This document shows positions 1-7,996 of a stretch of 64,000 nucleotides of DNA, in pieces (position 1 is the stretch's first letter; each line of letters starts with the position of its first letter). The position numbers were made by a program, and so were the translations under genes. Source of the DNA: an uncultured Alteromonadales bacterium. Its GTDB lineage: Bacteria; Pseudomonadota; Gammaproteobacteria; Pseudomonadales; Cellvibrionaceae. The stretch covers positions 1-64,000 of the forward strand of contig CALMJT010000104.1 of the NCBI GenBank assembly GCA_937864365.1, written 5' to 3'. A model generated the notes under the pieces. That model did not search any database, had not been told where the DNA came from, and saw only the letters and a program-made list of their open reading frames with translations.

Positions 1-2
1 AT

Positions 3-1286
3 TCCGAAATCGAAGCCATTTTAATAAAAACAAATGAAGGTTCTGCTCTTTATCCCCGTCAGAAACTCAATGAAAATAATTTATATAAGCAAAATATAAT
101 TCAGATTCAAAATTATGAAAAATTTTGGCAGTCGGTTGATTGGTTTATGCCTCTTTTTATAGCTAGAGGCAAAATCGACGATGCTATTCATGCAATGGGC
201 ATAGATTTAAATGAATATAGGAATTGGAATAAAAGGCTATTACAAGAGCGTTTTGAACATTGCCTTACATCAATTTACACGCTTGATAACATTATTCCTG
301 TAACTGTTCAAACTCTTTCTGGCTCAAGAGCCATTTCCAAACATTTGCCTATTATCAAAGAGTCAATATTGGCTTTTTATAGTGGTATGAAAGTGGTTGC
401 AATAGCAGCCTTAATTCCAATAATAGAAGATATTCTCAATTCGATTATTAATGTTAGTAGTACGGATTTAGATTTAATTAATAAGGTTAACAAATGCATA
501 GATTTGGCTCAAAAGAAAGTTATTAAAATTCATATTGAAAATGTTGACTGGATACCACCAGAGTACATAAAGTTAGAAGTTTTAAAAGTAATGAATGAAC
601 GCGTTTTTGTTTTAGAGTCGATCAGATATTGGTTGATCAATAGTTTTTATTCTAAGACAGATAATTACGATAATCATTCGGGATTTAACCGCCATTTTTT
701 TGCTCATGCTAAATCAGATATCTGGCAGAATACATCGAACTTCTTTCGAGCAATCGGATTAATTCAAGCCCTTGCCTTTGTAGAGTGTTTTGCGTTGGAG
801 GGGAGTGGCGTGAGTATTTTTCCGCCTACGCCTGATGAACGGAGTAATTCTTTTAAACTCGAAATTTCAGCTTGCGAAATCTGTCAATATTTTAAAAATA
901 ATTTTCTTCAGCAGTTACAAGTTGCTAACTGCTTACCTTTTAATGACATTGCTTCGGATGATGGTTGGCATCGTAGAGCAGCTTTGTTATCGAAAGAAAT
1001 GAATGATCAGATTATATCTAGCTTAAGGAATAAGGGATGGCAATGTCATTCTTTTGGTGATCCTGTGAAACTAGGCGCATATATCACTGTTAATGCCTCC
1101 AAAGAAGATCGCGAAATCAAAGTTGCTTTGCTTTATACTTGCGCAACAGGAAATAAAATTTATAAGGAACTAGATAAGTTTTGTGATTTTATTTTATATC
1201 TAGGACCGCATTCGCATCAAGAAAGTTATGCTTTTGGCGTTCAAGCTAAAGTACTTCCCGTCAAAGCATGGATTCCTCCTGACTAG
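3..1286 (+). CDS. Unrecognised protein, 5' end outside the window
   Basis: I do not recognise this protein. The reading frame is open from base 3 without a stop, so the ATG at 147 is probably internal and the gene starts upstream of the window; at least 427 residues are present. The sequence is rich in Ile, Asn and Lys, unlike the housekeeping genes further along, which suggests accessory or transferred DNA. About residues 229-236 read NRHFFAHA. An Arg-x4-His arrangement in an Asn-Arg-His context resembles the RNase motif of HEPN-type domains, but one short motif is weak evidence. No signal peptide or transmembrane segment is visible in the part present. It ends 177 bp before a toxin-antitoxin-like operon on the same strand. 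Confidence 0.7.
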   Translation, partial: SEIEAILIKTNEGSALYPRQKLNENNLYKQNIIQIQNYEKFWQSVDWFMPLFIARGKIDDAIHAMGIDLNEYRNWNKRLLQERFEHCLTSIYTLDNIIPVTVQTLSGSRAISKHLPIIKESILAFYSGMKVVAIAALIPIIEDILNSIINVSSTDLDLINKVNKCIDLAQKKVIKIHIENVDWIPPEYIKLEVLKVMNERVFVLESIRYWLINSFYSKTDNYDNHSGFNRHFFAHAKSDIWQNTSNFFRAIGLIQALAFVECFALEGSGVSIFPPTPDERSNSFKLEISACEICQYFKNNFLQQLQVANCLPFNDIASDDGWHRRAALLSKEMNDQIISSLRNKGWQCHSFGDPVKLGAYITVNASKEDREIKVALLYTCATGNKIYKELDKFCDFILYLGPHSHQESYAFGVQAKVLPVKAWIPPD

Positions 1287-1381
1287 GTGGGGTCACAATA
1301 GTGAGTACATAAATTAACTTTTAAGGATATTTACTCAAATCCATTAATATTTCAAAAGCAGTGCAAGGGTAATATGCTCTG

Positions 1382-1410
1382 TGACGCACATTTGATGAAG
1401 CGTTTATAAT
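1382..1410 (+). promoter_or_regulatory. Possible sigma-70 promoter of the YafO operon
   Basis: A consensus -10 TATAAT at 1405-1410 is preceded after 17 bp by TGACGC (1382-1387), a weak -35. It lies 53 bp before the TTG start of the first operon gene. The -10 is convincing, the -35 is not. Confidence 0.4.
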
Positions 1411-1463
1411 TTAGAGTTAAAATTCGGTTGTTGGTATGAATAAGTTGTTTTAGGAGGTGGATA

Positions 1464-1811
1464 TTGGAGCTCAAAAATCTTATAAATTGGATGGGATTAA
1501 TTTCAGGCCAAGATAGATTCTATAGGGAAGACGCAGTCACAGTTCACGTTTATGGTGAAGGGGATGAGTCTTATATTGTTATAGAAAGAGAAGTATCTAA
1601 GTCTCCTAGAATCGTTGATCAATACACGATAACTCCTTTTCAAAACAAAAATAGTTTGTATGAACTTGTCCAATTTTTACAAACCTGCGAATTCGATTTA
1701 AACAATTTAGTGTCAAAGATTGTGAGCGCCGATTATGTTGAATATGGAATGAATGATGTCGCTCAATTCGACTTTGTTGAGGTTGCAAGATATCAAGTTC
1801 AGGAGAATTAA
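1464..1811 (+). CDS. Hypothetical protein, first gene of YafO operon
   Basis: An unrecognised acidic protein of 115 residues. The TTG start is chosen because a near-perfect ribosome binding site, AGGAGG at 1452-1457, sits 6 bp upstream. The protein is soluble, with no signal peptide or membrane segment. It has alternating hydrophobic and acidic stretches, for example YVEYGMNDVAQFDFVEVARY near the C-terminus. Its stop is followed after 5 bp by the start of a 55-residue Lys-rich gene, which in turn overlaps the broken yafO toxin gene, so the three probably form one transcript. It could be an accessory or antitoxin component; nothing in the sequence proves this. Confidence 0.7.
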   Translation: MELKNLINWMGLISGQDRFYREDAVTVHVYGEGDESYIVIEREVSKSPRIVDQYTITPFQNKNSLYELVQFLQTCEFDLNNLVSKIVSADYVEYGMNDVAQFDFVEVARYQVQEN

Positions 1812-1816
1812 TAAAC

Positions 1817-1984
1817 ATGGACAAAAAGAAGCCATCCATCACAAAAACGAGTACCCTTGATCAGAACAAAATTAAAAATGCAAAAGGTCTGAGTAAAAAA
1901 GAAAAAATTGATACTGCTGCAAAACAGGAACGGAAACTAAAGATCTCGAAATCTGTAATACAAGAGTTTGAGGAATGGCGGTAA
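1817..1984 (+). CDS. Small Lys-rich protein, candidate antitoxin to YafO
   Basis: This 55-residue, strongly basic and Lys-rich protein has an ATG start 12 bp after AGGAG (1801-1805), which overlaps the end of the preceding gene. The C-terminus reads SVIQEFEEWR. Its last 10 bases overlap the start of yafO (ATG at 1975), a typical translational coupling of a small antitoxin and its toxin. It is not recognisably like E. coli YafN, a Phd/YefM-type protein of about 97 residues. If it is an antitoxin it belongs to another family. That role is inferred from position only. Confidence 0.55.
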   Translation: MDKKKPSITKTSTLDQNKIKNAKGLSKKEKIDTAAKQERKLKISKSVIQEFEEWR

Positions 1985-2516
1985 GAGTTTTTACCAGTCA
2001 GATAATCAGAGAAGGGTTACCCGATTCGGAATTGCAACTTTTAGGAACCTCTGATTAACTCATCCATGATTTAATCAGAGGGCAGAAATTGAAAATGCGA
2101 TTTCCAATTTCTTCACAATTTCAATCACTTACCGTTCTTGAAATTGGCGACACATCCTTGTGTCGCGAGAAACTCTAGGTTAATCAGAGTTTCCTTTAGT
2201 ATCCAAATTCAAAATTTATAAAAAAACTGGCGAAACGCAAAACTATTTTGGTAGGGATGTGAGTTTTAACCGGCCAGAAGCAATCAAAACCGCTGGGTTA
2301 ATGCATGTACATTTAAACGATAGAAAGTCATGGGGCGTTCGATTACTGCAATTTGACCGTACCAGTGATACGCACATTGTATATTGTCAAGGCTATTTTA
2401 ATCCGAGCTGCTATCTACTGATTACCCTTTTAAATGGAGCTCATGCGAAATACCGAGACAATTTGTTAATGCTTAGTTTAGCTGATGTAGCTTCTGGCTT
2501 TAGAGATAAATATTAG
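1975..2516 (+). pseudogene. yafO: YafO-family toxin gene split by a 151-bp element
   Basis: YafO toxins are ribosome-dependent mRNA endonucleases. The N-terminal piece begins at ATG 1975 (MAVRVFTSQIIREGLPDSEL, like the start of E. coli YafO). It runs into the inserted repeat and stops at 2056. The C-terminal piece resumes at 2199 with VSKFKIYKKTG, then FGRD, then DRTSDTHIVYCQGYF and a C-terminus ending FRDKY. These align, from memory, with the matching blocks of E. coli YafO (FGRD, SRTNDEAHLVYCQG, FRMRF). Removing 2044-2194 plus one TTTA joins the two pieces in frame into 128 residues, close to the 132 of E. coli. A GTG at 2259 could start an 85-residue C-terminal fragment. As it stands the toxin is almost certainly inactive. 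Confidence 0.85.
2044..2194 (+). mobile_element. MITE-like repeat, copy 1, inserted in yafO
   Basis: A non-coding element of 151 bp. The ends are imperfect inverted repeats: GGAACCTCTGATTAAC on the left, and GGAAACTCTGATTAACC as the complement of the right end. It is flanked by TTTA at 2040-2043 and 2195-2198, read as a target duplication. Internal hairpins are CCTCTGATTAA with TTAATCAGAGG (2048-2081), GAAATTG with CAATTTC, and GCGACAC with GTGTCGC (2147-2166). Seven further copies lie in this window. I could not match it to a named family. The 4-bp AT-rich duplication and GG-starting ends would suit mobilisation by an IS5-like transposase, which is a guess. Confidence 0.85.
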
Positions 2517-2547
2517 CTTTGTTACTACCATGTTTAGTCATTAATGT

Positions 2548-3081
2548 TCAGTCATTTTCTAAATGACGCTTTTGTAGTTTTCTCTGTAGTGTTCTTCTGT
2601 GCATGTTAAGTTGTCGGGCTGCGGCGGATATGTTGCCGTCGTTGTCGTCGAGTGCGGTTTGAATGGCTTCCCATTCGAGTTTTTTTAGAGTTAGCGGTTT
2701 TAGGTTTTCTTCTTCGGCTAAAAGTTCGTTGTCTAGATTTTCAAACGCGCTGATTATTTCTGAAATTGACGCAGGTTTTGTTAAAAAGTTAGCGGCGCCC
2801 AGTTTTATGGCTTTTACTGCTGTGCGAATGGTACCGTAGCCGGTTAAAAACACGGTGGGTATTTCTATAAGGTTGGGTATTTCGTTGAGGAGTTCTAACG
2901 AGGTGTCGGTACCAATTTTTAAATCCAATAATGCGTAGTCGTATTCTTCTTTATTAAACGCTTCTTTAAATGCTAGTAGAGTTTCTACGTGGGTTACCTC
3001 AAAACCTTTCTTGGTAAGGGAGCGGCTGGTAATTAACCCTAGTGCGGCATCGTCTTCTAAATAAATAATCTTTTGCGACAT
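2548..3081 (-). CDS. regA: Response regulator of RegA/PrrA/RoxR family
   Basis: DNA-binding response regulator of a redox-responsive two-component system, 177 residues, the usual length for RegA. The receiver domain (about 1-115) has the acidic pocket E9/D10/D11, phospho-acceptor D53 in LLDLK, a Thr in FLTGYG and Lys in LTKPA. The C-terminal 40 residues form a Fis-type helix-turn-helix (NDGNISAAARQLNMHRRTLQ), typical of this family. The gene starts 2 bp after the end of regB and is surely cotranscribed. RegA-type regulators control respiratory, electron-transport and redox genes; the targets here are unknown. Confidence 0.92.
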   Translation of the reverse strand: MSQKIIYLEDDAALGLITSRSLTKKGFEVTHVETLLAFKEAFNKEEYDYALLDLKIGTDTSLELLNEIPNLIEIPTVFLTGYGTIRTAVKAIKLGAANFLTKPASISEIISAFENLDNELLAEEENLKPLTLKKLEWEAIQTALDDNDGNISAAARQLNMHRRTLQRKLQKRHLEND

Positions 3082-3083
3082 AA

Positions 3084-4355
3084 TTAAATACTGTTGCTAA
3101 TGATTGGAAAGCTTACGGTTACGCGAATGGTAACGTCGGTTTTTGTTGTATCTTCTACGGGAATAATTTCTAAGCCTACGGTGCCGCCTTGTTTTTCGAT
3201 GGTGCTGTTGGCCAAAAATGATCCTATACCCAAGCCGGTTTCTTTATTTGAGGTTTTGGGTTTACCCCAACGCACCAATATTTGCTCGGCATTAAGTTCG
3301 CTTTGGTTTTCAATGGTGATGGTTAGTTGCTGTTGATGTGTGTTAAACGCTAATGTTGGGTGTTCGTTTGATGAATCAATGGCGTTATTAATAAGATTAA
3401 TTAATGCGTAGTAGAAGAGTTCGTTTGAGAGAATTTTTTGCTTGCCGCAGGCGTTGTCGTAAATAACCGGTGCTTGCTCTATTTTTTGCAACGAATAATG
3501 CTCTTTAATGCTTTCTACAATATCACTCACAGAAACCGGTTTTAGGTCTTCGGATTGCTGCGCAAGGTTGGATAGGTTTTTCATGGTTGAAAAGCAGCGT
3601 TCTAGCTGTGTTTTCATTAACAAGGCGTCGTTTTTAATGTCTTCAGGTAGCGATTGCTGTTCTAAAATATCTTCGGCAATTAATTTTACGGTTGAAATGG
3701 GTGTCGCTAAGTTGTGTACTGTAGATGCAGCAACGGTTGCCAGTGCGATTAATTGTTCATTTTTAAGATTTTCTTCACGTGCGGCCGAGAGCTGAAATTC
3801 TTGCTGTCTTATTAATCGCATTAAATTGGTGATAAAAAAGCAAGTAATGATGGTTCCGGCGAGATAGTTCAACCACATGGCTACAAGATGAACACGGTAA
3901 TCGGTAGAGAAATGCGCAAAATGCTGTTGTGAATCGCTAATGAGTAAAGCCGTATACAACATTATGCCTAATGCACAAATCATCCATGCTTGTTTAAAAG
4001 TGAGTGTAACCGCGGCAATTGCCGTAATGACTAAATAATAATAAATAAATGGGTTAGACGTGCCGCCGGTGGTGTAGGCGATGGCTAATACCCAGCTAAT
4101 ATCGATGATCAGTTCGCGCACTAGGCTGTTGGCTTGCTGTAACCTTGCCGTTTTAAACGCAATTAAAGACCAGGCCATCATCATTGCTAATACAACAAAC
4201 GGCCAGTTGCCGCGCACTTCTAATAAATCGGTGTTCTTTTGGGCAATCAGTAAGCCGGCAGAAATTACGATTAGTGCCATTCTCAACATTAGAATGTTCT
4301 TAATAATTCCGTCCGGCCGATCAAACAGAGAGCGTTTTAATTGGTGTAAGACCAT
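3084..4355 (-). CDS. regB: Redox-sensing histidine kinase RegB/PrrB/RoxS
   Basis: Membrane histidine kinase, 423 residues. The N-terminal half holds about six transmembrane segments and the quinone-sensing heptapeptide GGTSNPF (97-103) that defines the RegB family (GGxxNPF). The H-box HNLATPIST has the phospho-acceptor His at about 214, and C254 in the dimerisation region (LERCFST) sits where the redox-active Cys of RegB is expected. The C-terminal ATPase domain shows an N-box (LINLINNAIDSS) and GLGIG. It is followed directly by regA. It is divergent from the PepSY membrane gene, with about 245 bp between their starts. Confidence 0.92.
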   Translation of the reverse strand: MVLHQLKRSLFDRPDGIIKNILMLRMALIVISAGLLIAQKNTDLLEVRGNWPFVVLAMMMAWSLIAFKTARLQQANSLVRELIIDISWVLAIAYTTGGTSNPFIYYYLVITAIAAVTLTFKQAWMICALGIMLYTALLISDSQQHFAHFSTDYRVHLVAMWLNYLAGTIITCFFITNLMRLIRQQEFQLSAAREENLKNEQLIALATVAASTVHNLATPISTVKLIAEDILEQQSLPEDIKNDALLMKTQLERCFSTMKNLSNLAQQSEDLKPVSVSDIVESIKEHYSLQKIEQAPVIYDNACGKQKILSNELFYYALINLINNAIDSSNEHPTLAFNTHQQQLTITIENQSELNAEQILVRWGKPKTSNKETGLGIGSFLANSTIEKQGGTVGLEIIPVEDTTKTDVTIRVTVSFPIISNSI

Positions 4356-4601
4356 TGTTCCCCAAGCTTGCCAGCTGATTATTCAAAATAGGTGTTGATT
4401 ATACCTTGGGATGGTCCTGTAACGCAGCTATGCGGCATTTTGTCACTACAGGTTAAGTACTGGCTTTTTGTAATATTTATTCACAGCAAATGGGTTTGAT
4501 ATAACGTTTTGTGGCGTTTTGTAAAACAGAATTTCGCAAAGCGTTAATAATTTTCGTGTTGCGTGCGTGGCAACAGGGACGTCTTTTTAGGTGTAATTTT
4601 T

Positions 4602-5885
4602 ATGGTCAACAGTCAATCCATTTTGTACCGCAATGCATGGCGATGGCATTTTTATATTGGGCTGTTGTGTTTTCCGGTCATTATTTTTATGTCTATTTCG
4701 GGTGGTTTATATCTTTTTAAACCACAAATAGAAGCTTTTCGAGAATCTTCTTACAACAATATTAGTGTTGATGCCAGCCGTGCAACACCAAACCAAATTA
4801 TAGCCACTGCACAAAGCGCCTTGCCCAATGCTCGCTTTCATTTATATCGCTTGCCTAAAAACGACAGCGATGCAGTACGCATTAGCGTGCTCTCGGAAGG
4901 TGTTCGCTATTTTGTTTACGTTAATCCGTACAATTTATCTGTAATCGACGTAGTACGTTTTGATCAATTATTTACCGAATTATTAAAAGACTTACACGAA
5001 TCTATTTTTATGGGCAGTTACGGCTCTTATTTTGTAGAGCTATGCGCGAGCTGGGCCATTGTATTGTTGGTAACTGGTGTCATTTTGTGGTGGCCACGAA
5101 ACAGTTCTGGATTTGCAGGAGTTTTATATCCGCGATTGCAGTTGCGAGGCCGCAAACTCTGGAAAGATTTGCACGTGGTGATTGGAATTTGGATCAGCAT
5201 TTTTGCCTTATTTTTGTTGGTAACAGGATTACCTTGGACGCAAGGGTGGGGTAGTGCTTTTGAAAAATCCAGAAAATGGTTTGAGCCAGAACTGCAACAA
5301 GATTGGAGCACCAGTGCCGATTTAGAAAAACTCCGTTGGAGCTCCCAAGCGGTGCGTAATGCTCAGTTATCGGAATCGGTTTACAACACGGCGGTTGAAC
5401 TTCAATTGGCTTATCCGGTAACGCTTTCGGTGAGTGATACTCAAAACAACGTATGGAAGGCCAGTTCTCTCAGCCAAAATCGCCCTAAGCGCGCCGATGC
5501 ATGGATCGATGGCGCAAGCGGCGAACTTATTATTCTGCAACCGTTTTCTGAGCGTAAAATTGTTGACCGGATTGTCGGTTGGGGAATTGCCGCCCACGAA
5601 GGCCAGTTATTTGGTTGGTTTAACCAACTGCTGGGAGTGTTTACTACGGTTGGTCTGATTTTTATGAGTGTGAGTGGTTTTGTGCTGTGGTGGAAACGCA
5701 AACCCAATCACCAGTTGGGTGCGCCAAAAGCCATGGGTACACGTATCACCGGTGTTATGTTGGCTGTTTTGATGATTTGTGCAGCCTTGTTACCGGCGGT
5801 GCTGGTCACTGTGGTGATGCTTGTTGTGATTGATCTTTTGCTAAAACCTATCAAGCCTGTGCGTCGGTGGTTAGGTTTGTCGTGA
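4602..5885 (+). CDS. PepSY-associated transmembrane protein
   Basis: Inner-membrane protein of the PepSY_TM type, 427 residues from the ATG at 4602. That start is preferred because AGGTG (4589-4593) lies 8 bp upstream; the frame extends to a GTG at 4563 without a good site. Membrane segments are clear near the N-terminus (HFYIGLLCFPVIIFMSISGG), around FVELCASWAIVLLVTGVILW, around DLHVVIGIWISIFALFLLVTG, near FTTVGLIFMSVSGFVLWW, and in a hydrophobic C-terminus. Family members are often tied to iron or siderophore reduction and other metal handling. Here it lies upstream of a Cus-type efflux system, so a metal-related role is plausible but unproven. Confidence 0.8.
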   Translation: MVNSQSILYRNAWRWHFYIGLLCFPVIIFMSISGGLYLFKPQIEAFRESSYNNISVDASRATPNQIIATAQSALPNARFHLYRLPKNDSDAVRISVLSEGVRYFVYVNPYNLSVIDVVRFDQLFTELLKDLHESIFMGSYGSYFVELCASWAIVLLVTGVILWWPRNSSGFAGVLYPRLQLRGRKLWKDLHVVIGIWISIFALFLLVTGLPWTQGWGSAFEKSRKWFEPELQQDWSTSADLEKLRWSSQAVRNAQLSESVYNTAVELQLAYPVTLSVSDTQNNVWKASSLSQNRPKRADAWIDGASGELIILQPFSERKIVDRIVGWGIAAHEGQLFGWFNQLLGVFTTVGLIFMSVSGFVLWWKRKPNHQLGAPKAMGTRITGVMLAVLMICAALLPAVLVTVVMLVVIDLLLKPIKPVRRWLGLS

Positions 5886-6008
5886 TGACTGGTTTACAAC
5901 CTATAGAGGTGGACAATTATTGATCTGCTTGGAGTGATGTGTTGTGCTCGGTTGAACCTGTTTTGGAATGGCGTTAACATTGGCCGATTAATTGTCTATG
6001 AGCCGCTA

Positions 6009-6461
6009 ATGCCAAATCGCCGAGTCATCATTGCCTTTATCTGCTTGCTTGCGTATCTCACGCAAAGCACGGCGGTGTTTGCGATGAATTGCGCTATGGG
6101 CGAATCTCACCCTACAGCGCTTGATACTCGCTCGGTAGATTCCTTGTCGAATTCTTCGGCTTTGCACAGTTTGCAGGCAGACTCATCTAATCCATCTACC
6201 GATACTCATCATTGCCACGATTCTGATCAGTCGATGGATTTAAAATCGGTGAATACCAAAACCGAAGCCAATACTGCATCTGGCTCTATAAGTTGCTGTG
6301 ACAGTGGTAGTTGTGATTTAGAACATTGTTCCTATCATGTGGTTGTGCCGGTAGAGTCTTTTAATTTTTCCGTAATTATTTCAGCGAAATCCCACTTCGC
6401 TGCCTATCTTCAGTCTGTTACTCGTACTGTCTCCGTTTTTTTTCGTCCTCCCAAATTTTAA
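6009..6461 (+). CDS. Small exported Cys/His-rich protein by the cus genes
   Basis: A protein of 150 residues from the ATG at 6009, preferred because it opens a clean signal peptide (RRVIIAFICLLAYLTQSTAVFA). The frame extends upstream to 5934. The mature part is Ser/Asp-rich, with clustered potential metal ligands: MNCAMGESH, THHCHDSDQSMD, then CCDSGSCDLEHCSYH. I do not recognise a named family. Position (143 bp before the cusC-like gene) and composition suggest a periplasmic Cu/Ag-binding or sensing factor. The hydrophobic C-terminal stretch after SYHVVVPV could be a second membrane segment. Confidence 0.6.
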   Translation: MPNRRVIIAFICLLAYLTQSTAVFAMNCAMGESHPTALDTRSVDSLSNSSALHSLQADSSNPSTDTHHCHDSDQSMDLKSVNTKTEANTASGSISCCDSGSCDLEHCSYHVVVPVESFNFSVIISAKSHFAAYLQSVTRTVSVFFRPPKF

Positions 6462-6603
6462 TGTCCTAGCCCTAGTGGGTATTTTGCCTACTAATTTCTT
6501 GAATTTACGCGTTTAAATTCTTTGCGTTACGGCCAATGCTGTTTGTTCGTTTTTGATATGAGCACTGTTTTGGCGAGACATTATTGTTAAAAAGGTTGGT
6601 GTT

Positions 6604-7962
6604 GTGAAAAACAATTCCTCATTGAGTTGTATTATTCGAAGCCTAACGGCCTGTGTGTTTGTCTTTAGTTCGGTATCTATTGGTGCGCAGCAGTCGTTTG
6701 AGAATTTACCACCGGTATTAAACGAGCTGATAGAGTCTGCGATTACTAATGATCCATACTTGGCTCAAACGCGTCACTTAAAGACTGCTGCCGAGGCGGA
6801 ATCTATAGCCGACCGGCAACTTAAAGATCCAAAAATTAATTTGGCTTACGCTAATCTTCCCATCGACACATTTGATGTTAACCAAGAGCCCATGACGCAA
6901 TTTCAAATTGGTATCAGTCAGGAGTTTCCGGGTGGTAAAAAACGATCACTAAAATCAGAACAAAAAAACATTGCCGGTAATCGTTTTCCTGCATTGGCCG
7001 CGAATCGTAGGGCAGATATTGCGCGTTCGATCACTCAGTTGTGGTCGAGATTAGTTGCTAAAAAATTAGCTTTATTATTAATTAAAGACGATCAAATACT
7101 GCTAGAACAACTTAGCAACAGTTTGCAATCGAGTTATGCCAGTGGTTTAAGCAGCATTAGCCAGCAAGACTTGTTGCTTGCGCAATTAGAAATTACTCGC
7201 TTGAACGAAAAATATTTACAAATAACCAGCGAGTTAAACAGCACCCAAGCCTTGCTACTTGAGTTCGCCAGTCATGAGCAGGTGCAAGATGTGCTTGAGT
7301 CTGTAAATAATTATGTAGTGGGTGGTAACAAGGTTGTTTTATCGACCTTACCTGATTTTTTGGTCATGGCGAATAATTTAACTTTACTATCGAGTTCTGA
7401 TTTTATTCAAATGCAGAAGCGACATCCGGCCGCAGTTGCTGTTGATCAACGATATAAAGAGCAACAATTGCAGGTGCAATTAGAAAAACAAGACTATCTA
7501 CCCGATTGGACCTTACGTGCTCAGTATGGTTATCGTGAAAATAATCCAGTAGGTGACAGCCGTGCCGACTTTTTAACGTTAGGCGTTACTTTCGATTTAC
7601 CGGTTTTTACACGTAATCGTCAAAGCCAATCGGTAAAAGCAGCGCAAGAAAAAGCCAGCGCTGCGCAGTTAGAACTCGATCAGTTATTGCTCGGATTTTC
7701 GGCAAAAACACAATCGTCCATTGCGCAATATAAAATCGTTAACGAACGTATAGAGATCTATCAGTCTCAATTTCTCGGCCAAAATCAAGAGTTGGTAGAG
7801 TCTTATCTTGCCGCTTACTCGGCGGGCAATGGCAGTTTTTCTGAGTTTTTGCGAGCCAAAGGTAATGAGTTAAATACGCAAATCGATTATTTATCGCTTT
7901 GGTCAACTCGTACTTCGCTAAGCGCAGACATCCATTATCTTTTAACCGAATACACCCTTTAA
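6604..7962 (+). CDS. Outer-membrane efflux protein, CusC/TolC type
   Basis: Outer-membrane channel of a tripartite metal efflux pump, 452 residues, GTG start with AAAAAGG about 8 bp upstream. A signal peptide (residues 1 to about 28, ending IGAQQ) lacks a lipobox Cys, unlike E. coli CusC. The rest has two TolC-type repeats of long helices with Ala/Gln/Leu-rich coiled coil. The segment EFPGGKKRSL is typical of heavy-metal-efflux members. It is 34 bp upstream of the membrane-fusion gene, in one operon. Pump substrate cannot be read from this subunit. Confidence 0.88.
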   Translation: MKNNSSLSCIIRSLTACVFVFSSVSIGAQQSFENLPPVLNELIESAITNDPYLAQTRHLKTAAEAESIADRQLKDPKINLAYANLPIDTFDVNQEPMTQFQIGISQEFPGGKKRSLKSEQKNIAGNRFPALAANRRADIARSITQLWSRLVAKKLALLLIKDDQILLEQLSNSLQSSYASGLSSISQQDLLLAQLEITRLNEKYLQITSELNSTQALLLEFASHEQVQDVLESVNNYVVGGNKVVLSTLPDFLVMANNLTLLSSSDFIQMQKRHPAAVAVDQRYKEQQLQVQLEKQDYLPDWTLRAQYGYRENNPVGDSRADFLTLGVTFDLPVFTRNRQSQSVKAAQEKASAAQLELDQLLLGFSAKTQSSIAQYKIVNERIEIYQSQFLGQNQELVESYLAAYSAGNGSFSEFLRAKGNELNTQIDYLSLWSTRTSLSADIHYLLTEYTL

Positions 7963-7996
7963 TGGCTTGTATTGAGGCCAATTCAGGTATTTAAAA

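Noticed and set aside
2259-2516. 85-residue frame as an independent intact gene
   Set aside because: Upstream in-frame codons back to 2199 encode conserved YafO sequence (FGRD and before), so it is the C-terminal part of a split gene, not a gene of its own.
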